Below, in pieces: positions 12,558 to 25,548 of a stretch of DNA of 64,000 nucleotides. The DNA is taken from NCBI GenBank assembly GCA_022578965.1, contig MU400549.1:284003-348002 (forward strand), in the 5' to 3' direction. This DNA is from Xylaria sp. FL1777. Its lineage: Eukaryota; Ascomycota; Sordariomycetes; Xylariales; Xylariaceae. Numbering within the stretch: the first letter of the stretch is position 1; each line of letters begins with the position of its first letter. Made by a program: the position numbers and the translations under genes. A model generated the notes under the pieces. That model worked only from the letters and a program-made list of their open reading frames with translations, was not told the DNA's origin and did no database searches.

Positions 12558-13896
12558 GCTAGGACCAATTTACAATAAGATATCGTAAGGAGAACCTGCT
12601 ACGTCCAAGTCAGCTCATAGTCAACATATTTGAGACTTGCTTGTTTCTTTACCTGACTGTACTATTTATACTGGAGTTTCAACCCCAGAAAGCAACGGTT
12701 GCTTCTAAGTTATCTCCCACCATAATGAATATTTACATGTAATATAGCTCGATAGGTAATTTGTACAGTGGCCATGCAACGACCCCAGAGTCTGAGCACC
12801 GTCATCATGCCGTCAAAGTTTGTCTTCCAGTCGAACGAGACTAAAGCTAACATTTATGGTGCCAAGCTACCGAATGAGAAAAGGATGGCAATGATAAAAG
12901 GAGACCAACGAGGCAACTATATGAAGACGATGACCTAGCATCCAGACAACTGGCGTGACTAGTGTATAGCGTTCCTAGTTCTTATGATGAGGTCGGGTCT
13001 ATTACTGGCTTCATTAGACTTGTCAAGCCTCGGAGTGCTAGGCTTGGCAGTATTTCCCGGGCTTTCGTAGTTAAGAAGCACGAGTTCATTGAAGAAACCC
13101 CGTCTCGACTCCAGACTTGGCCAAGTTGATGATTAGTTGAACCCGCTACGTAAAGTATCTCTATATCGACACAGTACTAAGCTTATAGACCATTGTTGCC
13201 CCAGATTGGCTCTAAGTGTTGAAGACTATATAACATCTTCCTAACAATATAGCTTTCTTCCGGCCTACATATCGTTAAATGCAAATGGAAACCAAGGATT
13301 TCTAACAAATTAACTTCTCGCTTGCAACCCAATTCCCACGCAGAGTCTCCAATGCTCTCTCCTCTTATGTTCCACGGGAAAATCTCGTGGGGGTTTGCTG
13401 AATGATGGTACCGCTCCAAAGCCTGGGTTCAACTACAAAAAGAATAGCCTTGTTGCAGCGTCTGTATACGTGCAGGGGTGAAAAGCGTGTCGCTTGCTGT
13501 TGTGATCAAGGAAAAAGGTCAACTGTGTAATTGGCCAGTAGGCTCGTCCTCTAGGTTACGCCATAAGGATACTTCGCAAGGCATCAATCATAAGCCAATA
13601 AAGGCTGTTTCAGATTAAATAAATGCACTAAAAACGCCAAAGTGACCTATTTACGGTGAATACCAGAAACCACCGCACCCGGTGTCTAACCACACGTCCC
13701 ATTGTCGAAAGACTATCCCCGCATCATGCCCGGGTCTTGTCGGGTCTGATGATGCTGTAACATGTTGTGGCCGCGTTTGCCTTCAACTGTGCAGGGCAAA
13801 GGGGCCAACTCCACCTCGTAAAATATGTACAGACAAAACCGGGTTGCTTTTCTCTCTCCTTCTCCTTATTATCATTATCCGGGTTTTTTCGGTTGA
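12558..13896. other. Intergenic region, no gene recognised
   Basis: It lies between two convergent genes and should hold both 3' UTRs. Open frames are short and show no known motif. Confidence 0.5.
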
Positions 13897-14803
13897 TTAA
13901 AAGATGCTGTTGACGAGATTGCCACCGAGCGTGGCGCCGGCACCGAAGATGGCAGCATTGCCCAGTTTCTTACCAAGTTTCTTGCCCGTCTCGTTCACCT
14001 TGCTCGATGAGCCGCCACCGTTACCGGGCTGGCCACCCCCCTCGGCGACGGCCATCGGCGGGACTTGCGAGTTGTAGGGGTTCTGGGCCTGGGGCGGGGG
14101 CGGGTAGGCGCCGTTCGGGCCGGCGGGCGCTGCTGGGAAGCCGTAGGCGGGCTGGGCCGGGGCGTAGTAGCCAGCCTTCTCGTTGTGGTCGATCTGTACG
14201 TAGTTCTTGGGGAAGATGCCCTCAGCGCCAGTCCGCTCGTTGCGCCCCATCCACCAGTCGTCGTTCATGTACTCGTGCACGGCGATCTGGTCATCGCGCT
14301 CGAACGACAGGTCGCGGTCGTCGGCGGCCCGGTACTGGTACAGCGCCCTCGCGCGGGCGATGACGGGTTTTGCTGGTGGCGGTGGCGGCGGAGCGTTGCC
14401 GCGCGAGGGCAGGGCCGGCGGGCCGGTGGTGTTGTAGGCCGGGGGAGCCGGACTTGGCGAAGGATTCTGGTGGAGGGCGAGATTAGCCATGGCGTGTGTT
14501 GGGGCCGGCGGCGACGGCAACGACACGGCGGCCGGGTTCCGTGATGCCGGGGTCGGGGCGCCGGAAAGCGACGACTCGGCTGGCAGCAGGCCCGAGATGG
14601 AGTCGAAGACATCGTCGGTTATGACGCCCTTCTCCAGCAGGTGCTCGAGCTCCTGGATACGACAGCAACGGCCTTGTCAGCAGATGGAGAGCGGGCGGAG
14701 GCATATACACAGATAGATGGCTATGGACACGCAGGCATACATTCTTGATGAGACGCAGTGACTTGTTATTCGCGATGACTTCCTGGCGGTCGAGGGTCAC
14801 CAT
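13897..14803 (-). CDS. SH3-domain protein, Lsb1/Pin3-like
   Basis: Two exons on the minus strand, 14741-14803 and 13897-14652, give 272 residues. The N-terminus (NNKSLRLIKNELEHLLEKGVITDDVFDSI) forms the short helical domain shared by yeast Lsb1 and Lsb2/Pin3, which bind the WASP homologue Las17 and regulate actin patches and prion induction. A Pro-rich linker carries a PPAY motif, a possible Rsp5/NEDD4 ligase docking site. One SH3 domain follows at about residues 121-176 (ARALYQYRAADDRDLSFERDD, then DDWWMGRNE and GIFPKNYV). The tail is Pro/Gly/Tyr-rich and ends in a glycine-zipper-like segment GNAAIFGAGATLGGNLVNSIF minus its last residues. The intron is GT-AG and joins the N-terminal helix in frame. 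Confidence 0.88.
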
Positions 14804-15493
14804 TGTCGATTATCCGTCTGTGGCTGTCAGCACACCCGATTCGACTCGTAACTATGCTTCGTAGGTAGATAGACCAATAATGAGTTTATCCTTGATGCCA
14901 AGATTGAACGCAGTAGGAATAAGCGGTGATTTGCTGTGGTTGTTGTTATTGTTGTTGCTGTTGCTGCTGCTGTTGAAAGGAGACAGGTGACTGGATTCTG
15001 ATAATTATGTAAGTATAGGTAGGTAAGTAGGTATTGGTCGGCAAGTGTTGCCGGATATTTTGTACTAGAATATTTAATGTATGGGGGCCTCCCATACCCC
15101 GCCACAGCCCCACCACAAGTGCTTTGGTCTTAGCTACCTATGTAGGTAGGTACCTAGACTACCTAGAATATGGGTCAAGGTTTTACTTAAGCGGGTTATT
15201 AGTGCAATGCTAACCGCATCACGTACAGGTATACACAGGTTGACCTCCCATTGATAAGTAGCGGACATAACTTGGGGTTTACATGTAGGCGTGTAAAGTG
15301 TGCTAATTAGCAAATCTTAGCAAATGCTCTTACACAGTATATCACCACAGCAGGCATGTCATCGATCCTCTCTATGACGATCAACAGTAATGTTTTGTAC
15401 CCAACGATGCATGTACAAGATACCAACCATCAAATGGTCAAAAAAATCTACATCTATATAACTTAGATTCCACCGCACTTATAGGTATCAATT
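14804..15493. other. Intergenic region between two minus-strand genes
   Basis: It holds the promoter of the SH3 gene and the 3' end of the methylcitrate dehydratase gene. There is an imperfect GTTGTTGCTGCTG repeat near 14936-14975 and a TAGGTAGGTACCTAG cluster near 15130-15165. No gene is seen. Confidence 0.5.
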
Positions 15494-17384
15494 CTAAACA
15501 AACTTGCTATCCTTAACAGCATACTTGTCGACATATTCGTCTACCGACATAGCCTCTAGCTTCTTAGAGTCCATGCCCAGCTCCACAAGCTCCTTCACCT
15601 GCGCCTCCGAGAAGTGAGGTGACAGGTGTCGCTGATATTTGGCCAGGATATGTGGCTTGGCCTCCTCTCTCCGGAGACGGTGACCGAGGGGCGCCTCCAC
15701 CACGATCTCGTCGAGGACTGTGCCGTCGTTGAGTTCCACCGTCAGCGCGTTAGAGATGGTGCGGAGCGCCGGGTCGTGGTAGTCTTTAGTGAACTGCGGA
15801 TCCTCGACACACTTGATCTTTTGTCGCAGAGACTCGACGAGCGGCGACGTCGCCGCCTCGCCTCCATCCGTGTAGTCCGTCGCCTCGAGCCGCCCGAACA
15901 CGAGCATCACGGCGCACATGTACTGGATACAGTGGTCACGGTCCGCGAAGTTGTCCATGGGTTTGAACTGCTTGTCGATGATACGGATGCAGGCCTCGTG
16001 GGTTCGGCATGTGACGCCCTTGATGTCGGCCGCCGACTTACCAATCTCCTTGAGCTTCTGGAAGATCTTGGAGGATGCCTCGACCGCTGTCTGCGAGTGG
16101 AATTCCGCTGTATACACGGTTAGCCGGGCAATCGATAGCACACGCAATTCACTGAGGGACCGAGAGGGCCGAGGGGAGAAAGTTACGACGTACCAGGGTA
16201 GGAGACCTTGAAGAGAACGTTTTCCATGACATAGCTGCCGTAGGGGCGCTGGAACTGGAACTTGTTGCCCTTGAACAGGACATCGTAGAAACCCCAGACA
16301 GGGGCGGACAAGACGGTGGGGATACCGGGCTCGCCCTTCATGACCTTCAGAGCTAGGTTGACGGCGCGCTGGCAGGCGTCACCGGCAGCCCATGACTTGC
16401 GGGACATAGTATTGGGAGAGTGACGGTAGGTACGTAAGCTCTGGCCATCGACCCAAGCCTGCGTGACGGCGTCGGCGATCTGTGAGTCGCTGAGACCCAG
16501 CATCTGGGAGACGACGGCGGTACTGGCGACCTTGACCAGGACGACGTGGTCGAGGCCGACCTTGTTGTACGAGTTGAGGAGGGCCAGGCAACCCTGGATC
16601 TCGTGGGCCTTAATCATACCCTCAAGGACATCGCGGATGGTGAAGACTTTGCCGTTGGCGAGGTTGCCACCGGCCTTGTTGGTCCGGTTGACCCAGTCGG
16701 CGACGGCCAGAATGGCGCCGAGGTTATCAGAAGGATGTCCCCATTCGGCAGCCAGCCAACAGTCGTTGTAGTCGAGCCAGCGGATCATGGCACCGATGTT
16801 GAAGGCACCGTTGACGGGGTCGAGGACGAAGTCGGTGCCCGGGACCTTGGTCCCGTTAGGAACGACGGTTCCGGGGACGATAGGACCCAGAAGCTTAGTG
16901 CACTCTTTGAAGCGCAAGCCCTCGAGTCCGCAGCCCAGGGTATCGAGGAACACCCATCGAGCTGTGTCGAACTGTATTTGCGAAAAGAAGATTGCACCAC
17001 CGGTTAGCGACGGCTCTGTAACGGGGCTAGGCAGAGTTCAGAGGAAGGGCAAAGGTGGTGGAATCAAAGGCTTACAGCGAGCTCGGAGTTGATAGGCTGG
17101 GCGACATATTTCGCAATGTCTTGTATTTCGGGGTCGTAGCCCTTGTGCTGTGTGGGCATGGGCGGAGCAGACATGTTGGCGGCGGTTGTGGAAAAGCTGT
17201 GTTGGTGGTGGTGGCGGCGGTGGTGATGGTGATGGCGGTAGAGAGGAGACGAGGTTATTGTAGCGGCGCTGCTGGAGGACGCTAACGACAGGCCGAATGA
17301 GCGTGTAGATGGAGGTGCCAGAGGGGTCGACCCGAGTCGCAGCGACTTCGAAGCGGTTCGGACGCTCCGATTCACAGCAGACAT
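15494..17384 (-). CDS. prpD: 2-methylcitrate dehydratase, mitochondrial (MmgE/PrpD family)
   Basis: Dehydrates 2-methylcitrate in the methylcitrate cycle, which clears propionyl-CoA. Three exons, 17076-17384, 16194-16971 and 15494-16107, give 566 residues. Family motifs appear in order: [30 protein letters not shown] across the first splice, [80 protein letters not shown], and [16 protein letters not shown] across the second splice. The long N-terminus is basic and Ser-rich and ends HSFSTTAAN, a normal mitochondrial presequence end. It is unusual in carrying a His/Arg block ([14 protein letters not shown]). Introns 16972-17075 and 16108-16193 are GT-AG. Neighbours give no pathway clue; methylcitrate synthase and lyase are not in the window. 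Confidence 0.94.
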
Positions 17385-19361
17385 GGCGCAAGCTGTGCGT
17401 ACAATTGACTGGCTCCCGACCTGTGACTAGGTCGATGATACACGTCGTCCTCGTCGAAGCCAGCAGAGAGGCAGAGCAGACAAATATGTCAAAGCGTGTG
17501 TTGGTGGTTGGGGAATAGAGAGAAAGCAAAAATCAAGACGAGTCGGGACGAGACAAGACGGTGAAATAAATCAATTGGCTTAAAATACATACCTACCTGG
17601 TCCGGGGGAGCTCCGTCTCAAGCCACCCGAGACGGCGACTAACTAATACCTGTAAGTACCTATTAGGACCCATCTAACATACAGCAAGTAAGTACATTAG
17701 TATCTAGTCGGGCAAGTTGCCGACTGTACATGCATGTAGGTAAGGTAGGTACAAGTTCATTCCCCCGCCCCCGCCAAGCAGGGTAGATACCTACTTACTT
17801 ACGCATAGGTCACCCTTAGCCCGACAGAATGCCGCGTTTATCCCTCGGAAGCCGCTCGTCTTGTAAGTGGATGGCGGGCCGAGGTATAATAATATCGCAT
17901 TGCTCTCTTCACAAATGGATGACCATCTAGCATTGTATATATATGTATATTGCAGTGTGTAAGGAGAAGTTTTCAGTACCTATAGGCATAGTTACTATCT
18001 ACGTATACCTTTCTTTGCACGGAAGAGAAGTATTGTAGACGGTCTAGCGCTTCGGATACCCCCGAAAATAAATTCATACTACCGACGCTATATGCTGCCA
18101 AGCCCGATGCCTCCTCTAAAGATTCGGTTCCTCACCGTTTCAAGCACCCCGTCCACTGCCGTGACCTATCTAACGCAAGAATCCAAAGTAGCCGAGTTCC
18201 AGCTCCAATGCCCTACCAACCAATGCGCCTCTGAAGCTAATCATTGCCGGCAATCGTGGCATCGCCCCTCGGGAAAGAGTCGACGAGGCATGTCGATGTG
18301 CAAAGGTATGTAGATCGGCAGCTCATCGCGCATCAGTACGGCGAATACGGCCGGCCCATCGCTCGGCTATGCAAGCGCGGCAGACTTCTATCTGTCCTAG
18401 ACGTCAGACGCTCTTTATCAATGCTACCGTTAAGCTTAAGCTATAGCACAACAGAAAACATCTGCCTCCGATGGGAACTACTTTTGGTATCTAGTTACCT
18501 TACCGTAGTAAGAGCCCCGAGATACAGCTTATTCCGACATGCGCAAGCATTTTAAGGTAACTTCACATGCAGCATTTCGTGTTCACTTGTAAGAGCCTGT
18601 AAGGGCTATATTCTTAGATACTAACCATCAGATCCTCAGAAGCCAAAGGACGAATAGATCAATAGCCTATAGTTACAATGGTAGTTTATCTTGAGATATA
18701 TACAGACTATTTCCATTTTACTTGATTATACGCTGAGTTATTGTTACGAGCCAGTATCTTACTGGGATAGTACATATGAATAGAACCCTACTGTAAACCA
18801 AGTCTCTGCCTGTTTATCGCTTTGGTGTGCTGCATCCGCCGTATTAACGTTCAAGTTCAAAAGCAGACGGTGTTCTCCCTCCTAAATAAACTAAAATTTG
18901 TGGTCTTGATGGAGTTATAGGAGCTGAAGCGGGATTAAGCATTTCACGTCTTTTCGAGCAACTTATTTACCAATCTATCGTACAACTGGCAAGAATGGCT
19001 TTAATGCAACGTGAGGCGTGAATACAATCCTCAAGGAGATTGTGATGCTCAAGCAAGTGACATAAAGCTTATTCTCATTCATATGGTAGCTTAAGTGGAC
19101 GAAATTCAACCAGTAGATGGTAAAAGCCTCGTTTAGTCTTATCATTACCCAAATCCTCAGTCAGCCCACGTTATCATCTCGCGACTACAGTCAGTTGCCC
19201 AACCAAAGAATCGTGGGTAGTCCATCCAATTACCCAAAGTTAGCAAAAGCGTGTCCGCCTTGGAAGATAACCCCGTCTAGGCTAAAAGAAAAATAGCATG
19301 CATCATCACAAATGCACTTGACCCCCAGTATCACTAAAGTCAAGCGACTATTACATCTTCT
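17385..19361. other. Intergenic region, about 2 kb
   Basis: It contains the promoter of the methylcitrate dehydratase gene (TAGGTA-type motifs near 17590-17700 and 17735-17805) and the 3' flank of the OPT gene. No open frame shows recognisable protein features; the part from 18560 to 19100 is moderately AT-rich. Confidence 0.5.
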
Positions 19362-22300
19362 TTATGGCCAACTCGTTGGGCCGAACGTCTCACCCGTCGC
19401 AACGAAGCTCTTAATCGCCAAACCCTTCTGGTCTAGCGTTTCGTAGATATCGTAGTTGCCGTACCACTGTGGCGCATTGGCCGAAGTGAGGTACAACGTA
19501 AAGAAGATCAGAATGGTCGAGATGATGAGGCCACAGTCGAGCGCCGCGGACGTGGTGTAGTTGTATTGGAGCCACCAGCCATTGAACCTCCGCTTGATGA
19601 GGTAGTTGAAGAGGAATCCAACGCTACCCCAGCATAAGTATGTGTAGGCGGTCGCGGGAGGGATCCACTGCAACACTCCGAGTTAGTTATCATTACTTTT
19701 GAGCGTAATATGTTACTCCTTCGAAAGCACAGAAACTTAACAAAATATGAGATGAGCCCAGGGGGGGAGTTTCTGTGTTTTCATGGTACCCAGGGCAAGA
19801 GTCATAAATGCTCAGGAATTACTTACGCCGGAACCGCCGAACACGAGGGGTGTGTTGATGTACCGCGCGATTGAGTTGGGGTATCGACGGGCGAGGAACC
19901 ACGTAATAACAGGTGAGACGGCGCCCACGAGCCAGAACCACTGCAGTGATGAGTAGAGGGCGTTACCGCTGAAGATACGGGCCGGTCCGATGGCACCCCA
20001 TATGATGGAAGCTGTGAAGAAGACTCGGCCGCCTGGACATGTGTAGCTTTGAGGCTGGTCCTCGCTGCATACCCCGGGAATGTTGCCCAGAGCCCAGTTC
20101 ATAACCGCGATCTGGACAATGGCTGACCACACTGAGGCAACAAGTTGTGATGCAAACATTGTCCGTGGTGGTACCTTCATGTAATGGCCTAACTTAAGGT
20201 CTTGAGCAAAGTAGAGTGCTTGTTGCATCGCAATATAGCCGTAGTTTTTGAACATCCTAAAGCTTGTCAGTGAGGTTGGTCGTAGGACATCGCTTATAGA
20301 TGAGAACCCAGTATTGTCTTTATAGTCGAAAAGGACGACGAGGGGGAATATGGATAAACTAGACGTACTGTACACCAATTAGCTCGGATATCATGGCAAC
20401 ATTGCTAAGGGGTCTATGGAGACATACCATCATAGCGAGAGGATGGCCGGGGAGTAAATAACCGATGATAAATTCGGTCAGGACGTTGAGGCCAATCTGA
20501 ATATTTGTGATGGCCTGTATGATCCCAATTGGGATAGTCTGGGGGACTGGGAATCAGCAACCATTCGTCGTTTTAGACATTCACCAATCCTATAACGAGT
20601 GAAAATGCCAAATTGAGGAAATTCTAATCCTAAATATTGCTAGGTAGTGTCTAGAAAGATCGCAGAGGTCACATACCCAGATGATAGGAATGAGAATGCA
20701 AATCACATATGCCCAAGCTGGGAATCCTGTAGGCCAGGCGGTACAAACGGCGAAGGATATTCCAACCATGACAACAAAGAGGACCAGATACCACCAATCC
20801 GGTGAGTCCTTGTACTTTTTCATCAGGCGCATATGGATGTCATCTATCGTAATGTCAGTAGCTTCGCGAGTGGGATAGCAATCTTGAATGAACAACTATT
20901 ATTATGTGATGTGTCGTGTTCTATAGTAGGTGAATTTTGCGGAGGACAAAAGAAATGAGGCATTGTATGCTCGTTACCTTCCTGGGAACGGGCTTTCAAG
21001 TACTGATACTTTATCTGAGGCCCATGGTATAAGATAGCGCTGTAAGTAGTTTAAAAATTAGTAATTATCATCGACACCAAAGATTCTAGCAGGCTCTTAT
21101 AAAGATGCGGGAGTTATAAATTCTGCAACTTGCTAGTAAGGGGATTAAAGGACTTTAGACTGCCTACTGGATTATAACGGCAGCAACAGCAGCAAAACTA
21201 AGACCGTAGCAAAGAGCGAATTGTGTGCTTAGATAGAGGGGGGAGTATGCGTGGTATGCGTCCACATCAAGCAGAAACTGGTCGTTGAGGATCCTGGAGA
21301 CATTGTATACGGCCCCTGTATTGTCAAAAGCGTCCGATGATTGAACGACAAAATAGTCGGCATACCAAGTCCCGGAGAAATGAAGACCTGCGGACACGAT
21401 CACAAAAAAGATGATAACACCGGCAACCGTGTTGGCCACGGCGTGGAAGGGTGGGATCAAAGGAGACAAGGCGTATCCAGACACCACGGTCCAATCCAGT
21501 GTTGTAGGCAGGATGCCATAACCATGTAAGCCTCCGAAGACTTTATTGACAACGACATTGTTGGGTAAAGCCCAGCAGAGAAAATTGAAGTACGCCAACC
21601 CCTGAAAGACTACACGTAATCGTTAGCAGACTGAGTTCTTGATGCATGGAGGGTTCAACAAAGATATGGCAGCGGCAGCGGCAGCGGCAGCAACAGAGGA
21701 ACAAGAAGCGGGATTTTTCAGTTCAAAATGGGAGAGCCGGAATACGTACTCCAGCCCGGAAAAAAGTACCAGACCTAGATAAGTCAGTCGTAAGTCAGCT
21801 TAACTACGAGAAAACAAGACGACGTAGGTAAGGAAGAGAGTAGCTCACAAAACCCCCGCCCATAACGTAGAGAAACCATCGGTACCGACTTATGTGCCAG
21901 CCGTTCGCTTTAGTGGGATCGGTGGGTATGTTATCATGGAGTGTATGGAACAAGGTCGCATTCACCAGGTCGCCAGGCCATATCATGGAGGCTGGCCATA
22001 CCAGAAATCTTCGCAGTAGTCCTGCAAGGCCGTAGCCAGTGCAGAGAGTCGTAATACCAAACAACAACTGAAACCCCCATCCAAATTGCTGGCCGTCTTT
22101 GTTTATTTATTAGTTTCTCCTCATTCCTGTAACGGGTATTGAACATACAGAAGACTTGTTGGGCGATTAAGACATCTGTAGCATACAAAACACCACCGCC
22201 ATAAGCTGCCTGTATTATCACGGGTTCAAGTCAGCTTAAAATCCAGACCAAGCAAGGTCAGGTGGACGTACATTGGACATGGCAACGATAACAACATGCT

Positions 22301-22856
22301 CCTTGAAGTTAAATTTTCCTGGCTTGAAATTGAACTTGACACCCATAAACTCAAATACGCGGTCGGGAAATACTAGATCCCATCCAAGACCAATTGGATA
22401 CGCGATAAGTTGAATCACATATGTCGTGATGCTGACAGAAGGGTTTCGGAGGGAGAACAGCATGTTGACGGCGGAACCGGCCGTACATAATATCAAGCCG
22501 ATGACCCATGCCCGTATTGTATTTGCCGGTAAATCGACATCGTAGTTCCGTATAGCAGCACGAACCTTTGTGAGATGAAGTGTAAGAATTAAAGAAACGT
22601 CATTCAATAAAAGGGGTTATACCTCAGGATATGGACTATCATTTTCTACCGAAACGACCTCTACCTCGACAGCTTTCTCAACATCGCTACTCTGCACTGT
22701 ATCAACGGATTCGATTTTATTTTCGGGCAAGTTAGGGTCAAATTGTTGTTGGTGCTCAGAGCGCTTGGGACTGTCTAGAACCTCGCCTCCCTCGCTCGAC
22801 TCTGTTTCTGGAGTAGGGTCCCCTTCAGCCGCAGCGTGCCTACGAAAACGAAACAT
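19362..22856 (-). CDS. OPT-family small oligopeptide transporter
   Basis: Proton-coupled importer of small peptides or related ligands, multi-pass in the plasma membrane. Eleven exons are read on the minus strand: 22623-22856, 22272-22565, 22149-22209, 21849-22096, 21750-21774, 21168-21609, 20978-21039, 20677-20843, 20428-20538, 19827-20256 and 19362-19667, about 792 residues. Motifs include RAAIRNYDVDLPANTIRAWVI, QQFGWGFQLLFG, VWYFFPGWIFQGLAYFNF over a 25-nt exon, NQ-type helix IGIIQAITNIQIGLNVLTEFI, and FKNYGYIAMQQALYFAQDLK with LGHYMKVPPR. The acidic N-terminus is cytosolic. Ten exons join in frame. The junction of exons 9 and 10 does not: GT-AG splicing leaves one extra base (see findings), so the gene may be broken or the sequence may have an indel. 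Confidence 0.88.
21664..21706. repeat. GGCAGC-type short tandem repeat inside an OPT intron
   Basis: The intron between the 25-nt exon and the following one carries imperfect AGCGGC/GGCAAC units (about seven). It is out of the coding sequence and is probably neutral. Confidence 0.6.
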
Positions 22857-24950
22857 GGTTCCGAAAGTATTTCAACCGTTATGTGAGATAGCTAATCAGA
22901 GCTCAATTTGTAGCACGGTGAAAGGTTAACCCACTCGTGAGAGAGAGAAATAGAGGAATAAAGGTTAATACCAGGAGTGGTAGAACAGGAACAGGAACAG
23001 ATAGTAGTGGAGTAGCAATTAGGGATATTTCAGCAGCACAATACAACTGGTGGACGGAGTGTAAAGCGGACTAGTTGTCCAGAACCATTGACAATAACGG
23101 AATATAGATAAGGATTATATGGTACGTTTATGGTACACAAGATTGATGGGTCGGACGACAGGGCCGCTGATTGCGTTGGTACCGATACTGCACCCCGGAT
23201 CACACATGGAGACACCGTATCCGTAGCCAACATGCCTAAAATGGACACTCTACGATCTTACTCATAGATTTCCAACTTGACGGGCTCACCACCATGATGT
23301 CTGATGCAGTTGACGGTCCCTTTCACTGCATATAAGGTACCATAGGCGACGCAAGTCGAGGGCTGCTAGCCAGCGTCTGATCGAACTGTAACGAGAAATG
23401 GCCCCGGACGTAGACTGTTCATAGCCGGCCATCGTTGCACCGCTTTCGAGGAATTGCCGCGTGATTTTCCGAAGATAACATATCTCCGTTATCATAATCC
23501 TTTCCTAGGGGGTTGCCTCGAACGAGATACACAACATGACATTAGCCAATGAGCTCAGATGGAGATAACAATTTGGGCGGGATAGAACGATACTCTACGT
23601 ATCTTCCCCAGGTTGCTGTGGGGACGGGCAGACAAGGGTAATGTCAGATATACGAAGGAGTATGTCTGACATGTACCGTCTTGCTACCCCAATGCTACGT
23701 TGCGTACTATGTAGCTACGTATAGTACCCGGGTATTACGGCTCACAATGTTGGCACAGAAAAGTGAATACGGTACGATTGGTTTGTTGTAGATAAGATAA
23801 TGTGCTGTGCAAGACGGGGGTATCAGCTGTTGCTTATTCTGGTACTATTTACACCGTCATATAATACCGCAATTCATTGATATCAAGAATGCGGTGAGGG
23901 CTGAAGAGAAAACAGGTTTGGTCCTCAAATGACCTAGAACTTCATACAGTACGGCGACGTGGGATAGAGGACGATACCCGGTGTGCACGGCACGCGTTCT
24001 TACACCGCCGCAATACTTCGGGAGGGCCCTGAATACTGCCCTCGCTGTTCGTTGCAGGCTGTGATGGCACCGTTTGTCTGTACTAACCTTGTCGTAGAGA
24101 GGCGACGGAAGCGAGGATGTAACCAGCTATAATTCATAAAGATATGGGGATAGGATAAGTCAATGGGTGGTGTGAAACCTTTTCGCCCTTGGGGCAAGTG
24201 GTAGCTTCTATGATGGCCCAGCGCGGCAGCATAAATTGATCTGCCAGGGCTAATTTAGCCAGAAGACGCACATGCAAGCCAGTTAGCAGATTGTGCTCTG
24301 TCAGCGAGGAGTAGCAGTCCCGTGAGACGAAAATAGACGTCATGGGTTTTTTTCTGGGATTGGCTTGCATATACGCAGTAATTATTGTGTGACAATAGCC
24401 CCGTGTAATCCTGAGAACGTAGAGAAGTCGTAGAATTTAAGAGGCCTGGGCGAATGAGAATCCTTATGTTGAGCCGACTCTATGGTTGTGCCTTAAACCC
24501 AGTATGAACAACCTATTTCAGCTCAATTGATATAGGATTTCGGGGCCACTGTGACACACCGTGAAACGAGGCTTCAGCTCGACACTTCCCGCGCAGTGGA
24601 TGGTCGCTCATTCTCTAGCGATTTCTATACTTAACGTCTTTTCCAAATCACCATCCATGCCACTTCAAAGTAGCAAAGATGTCTATGATGAATAGTCGGA
24701 TGCGGCAGACTTCGCGGTTTTCAATGTAAAACTGCAGACTGCAAAGGGTATCTGGTCGATTGGAAGCAGAACTCCATATGCGAAGCAAGGATCCTCACTC
24801 CGCTCGCACTACCATACAGTTGCTTTGCGGGCTGTCATCGTAAGCCCACGCTCTTAGCATGATAGCTAACCGCGGTCTTGTTTAGGTAAAGATCACCTAG
24901 GACCTGTTCTGAGTGAGCGATAGGGACAGTGGCAGTGAAGAGTGACCGAG
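22857..24950. other. Intergenic region, about 2.1 kb
   Basis: It includes the OPT promoter on one side and the 3' flank of the molybdopterin synthase gene on the other. Short open frames lack known motifs. I see no tRNA, repeat or mobile element. Confidence 0.5.
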
Positions 24951-25548
24951 CTAGACTGTCGGGATCGAATATTCTTGATCTTCGTCTTTTTCAGTGAGTC
25001 TCTGGCCGGGAAGACCGTCTCGGTTGGCTCGCCAGACTCCTTCTCCGCCTTCAAACTCCTCTCTCTTCCACACCTCGACATGCTTCTTACAAGCCTCCAG
25101 AGCTTCTTCGCCGGCCCTCCACGCAGCCTGGCGATGAGGTGCCGAGACTGCGATGAGGATACTTTCCTCGCCGACGGGGACGGTCCCGAGTCGATGGATC
25201 ATAGCAATAGACTTGAGGCCATGGCGTGCGAGAGTATCCTTGCAGACGGATAACATCGTCTTTAGGGCTAGGGGGATGTATGCCGAGTACTGAAGCTCCT
25301 TGACTGACATTCCCGCAAAGCTATCTCTCGTAGTGCCTAGAGAGGAAAGAAGGGTGTTCAGTATTCCGAAGACGACACGAGGTCAGAGATAGAGGCTTAG
25401 CAGGCTTAGTAGGCTCACCGGCAAACAGGACGATTGCACCAGCCTGAGGGCTACGAACACGATCCATGATATCCTGGACTTGTAGGTGTTCATAAGTAAG
25501 GGCAACGTAGCACCCCTCCTCACTCCTCTCGGTCGAGCAAGGCTCCAT
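24951..25548 (-). CDS. cnxH: Molybdopterin synthase catalytic (large) subunit, MoaE/MOCS2B family
   Basis: Carries out sulfur transfer to precursor Z to make molybdopterin, needed for nitrate reductase and other Mo enzymes; cnxH is the Aspergillus name. Two exons, 25419-25548 and 24951-25336, give 171 residues. Splicing restores the family signature IVLFAGGTTRDSFAGMSVKEL minus its last residue. Next come LQYSAYIPLALKTM, IAMIHRLGTVPVGEESILIAVSAPHR, and CKKHVEVWKREEFEGGEGVW, which holds the lysines expected in the active site. Length and order match the family. The start codon lies about 430 bp from the edge of the large AT-rich island. Confidence 0.93.

Noticed and set aside
14007..14544. Plus-strand frames of 118 and 159 codons over the SH3 gene
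   Set aside because: They are Arg/Gly/Val-rich shadows of a GC-rich coding exon on the other strand; the minus strand has the SH3 domain and splice logic.
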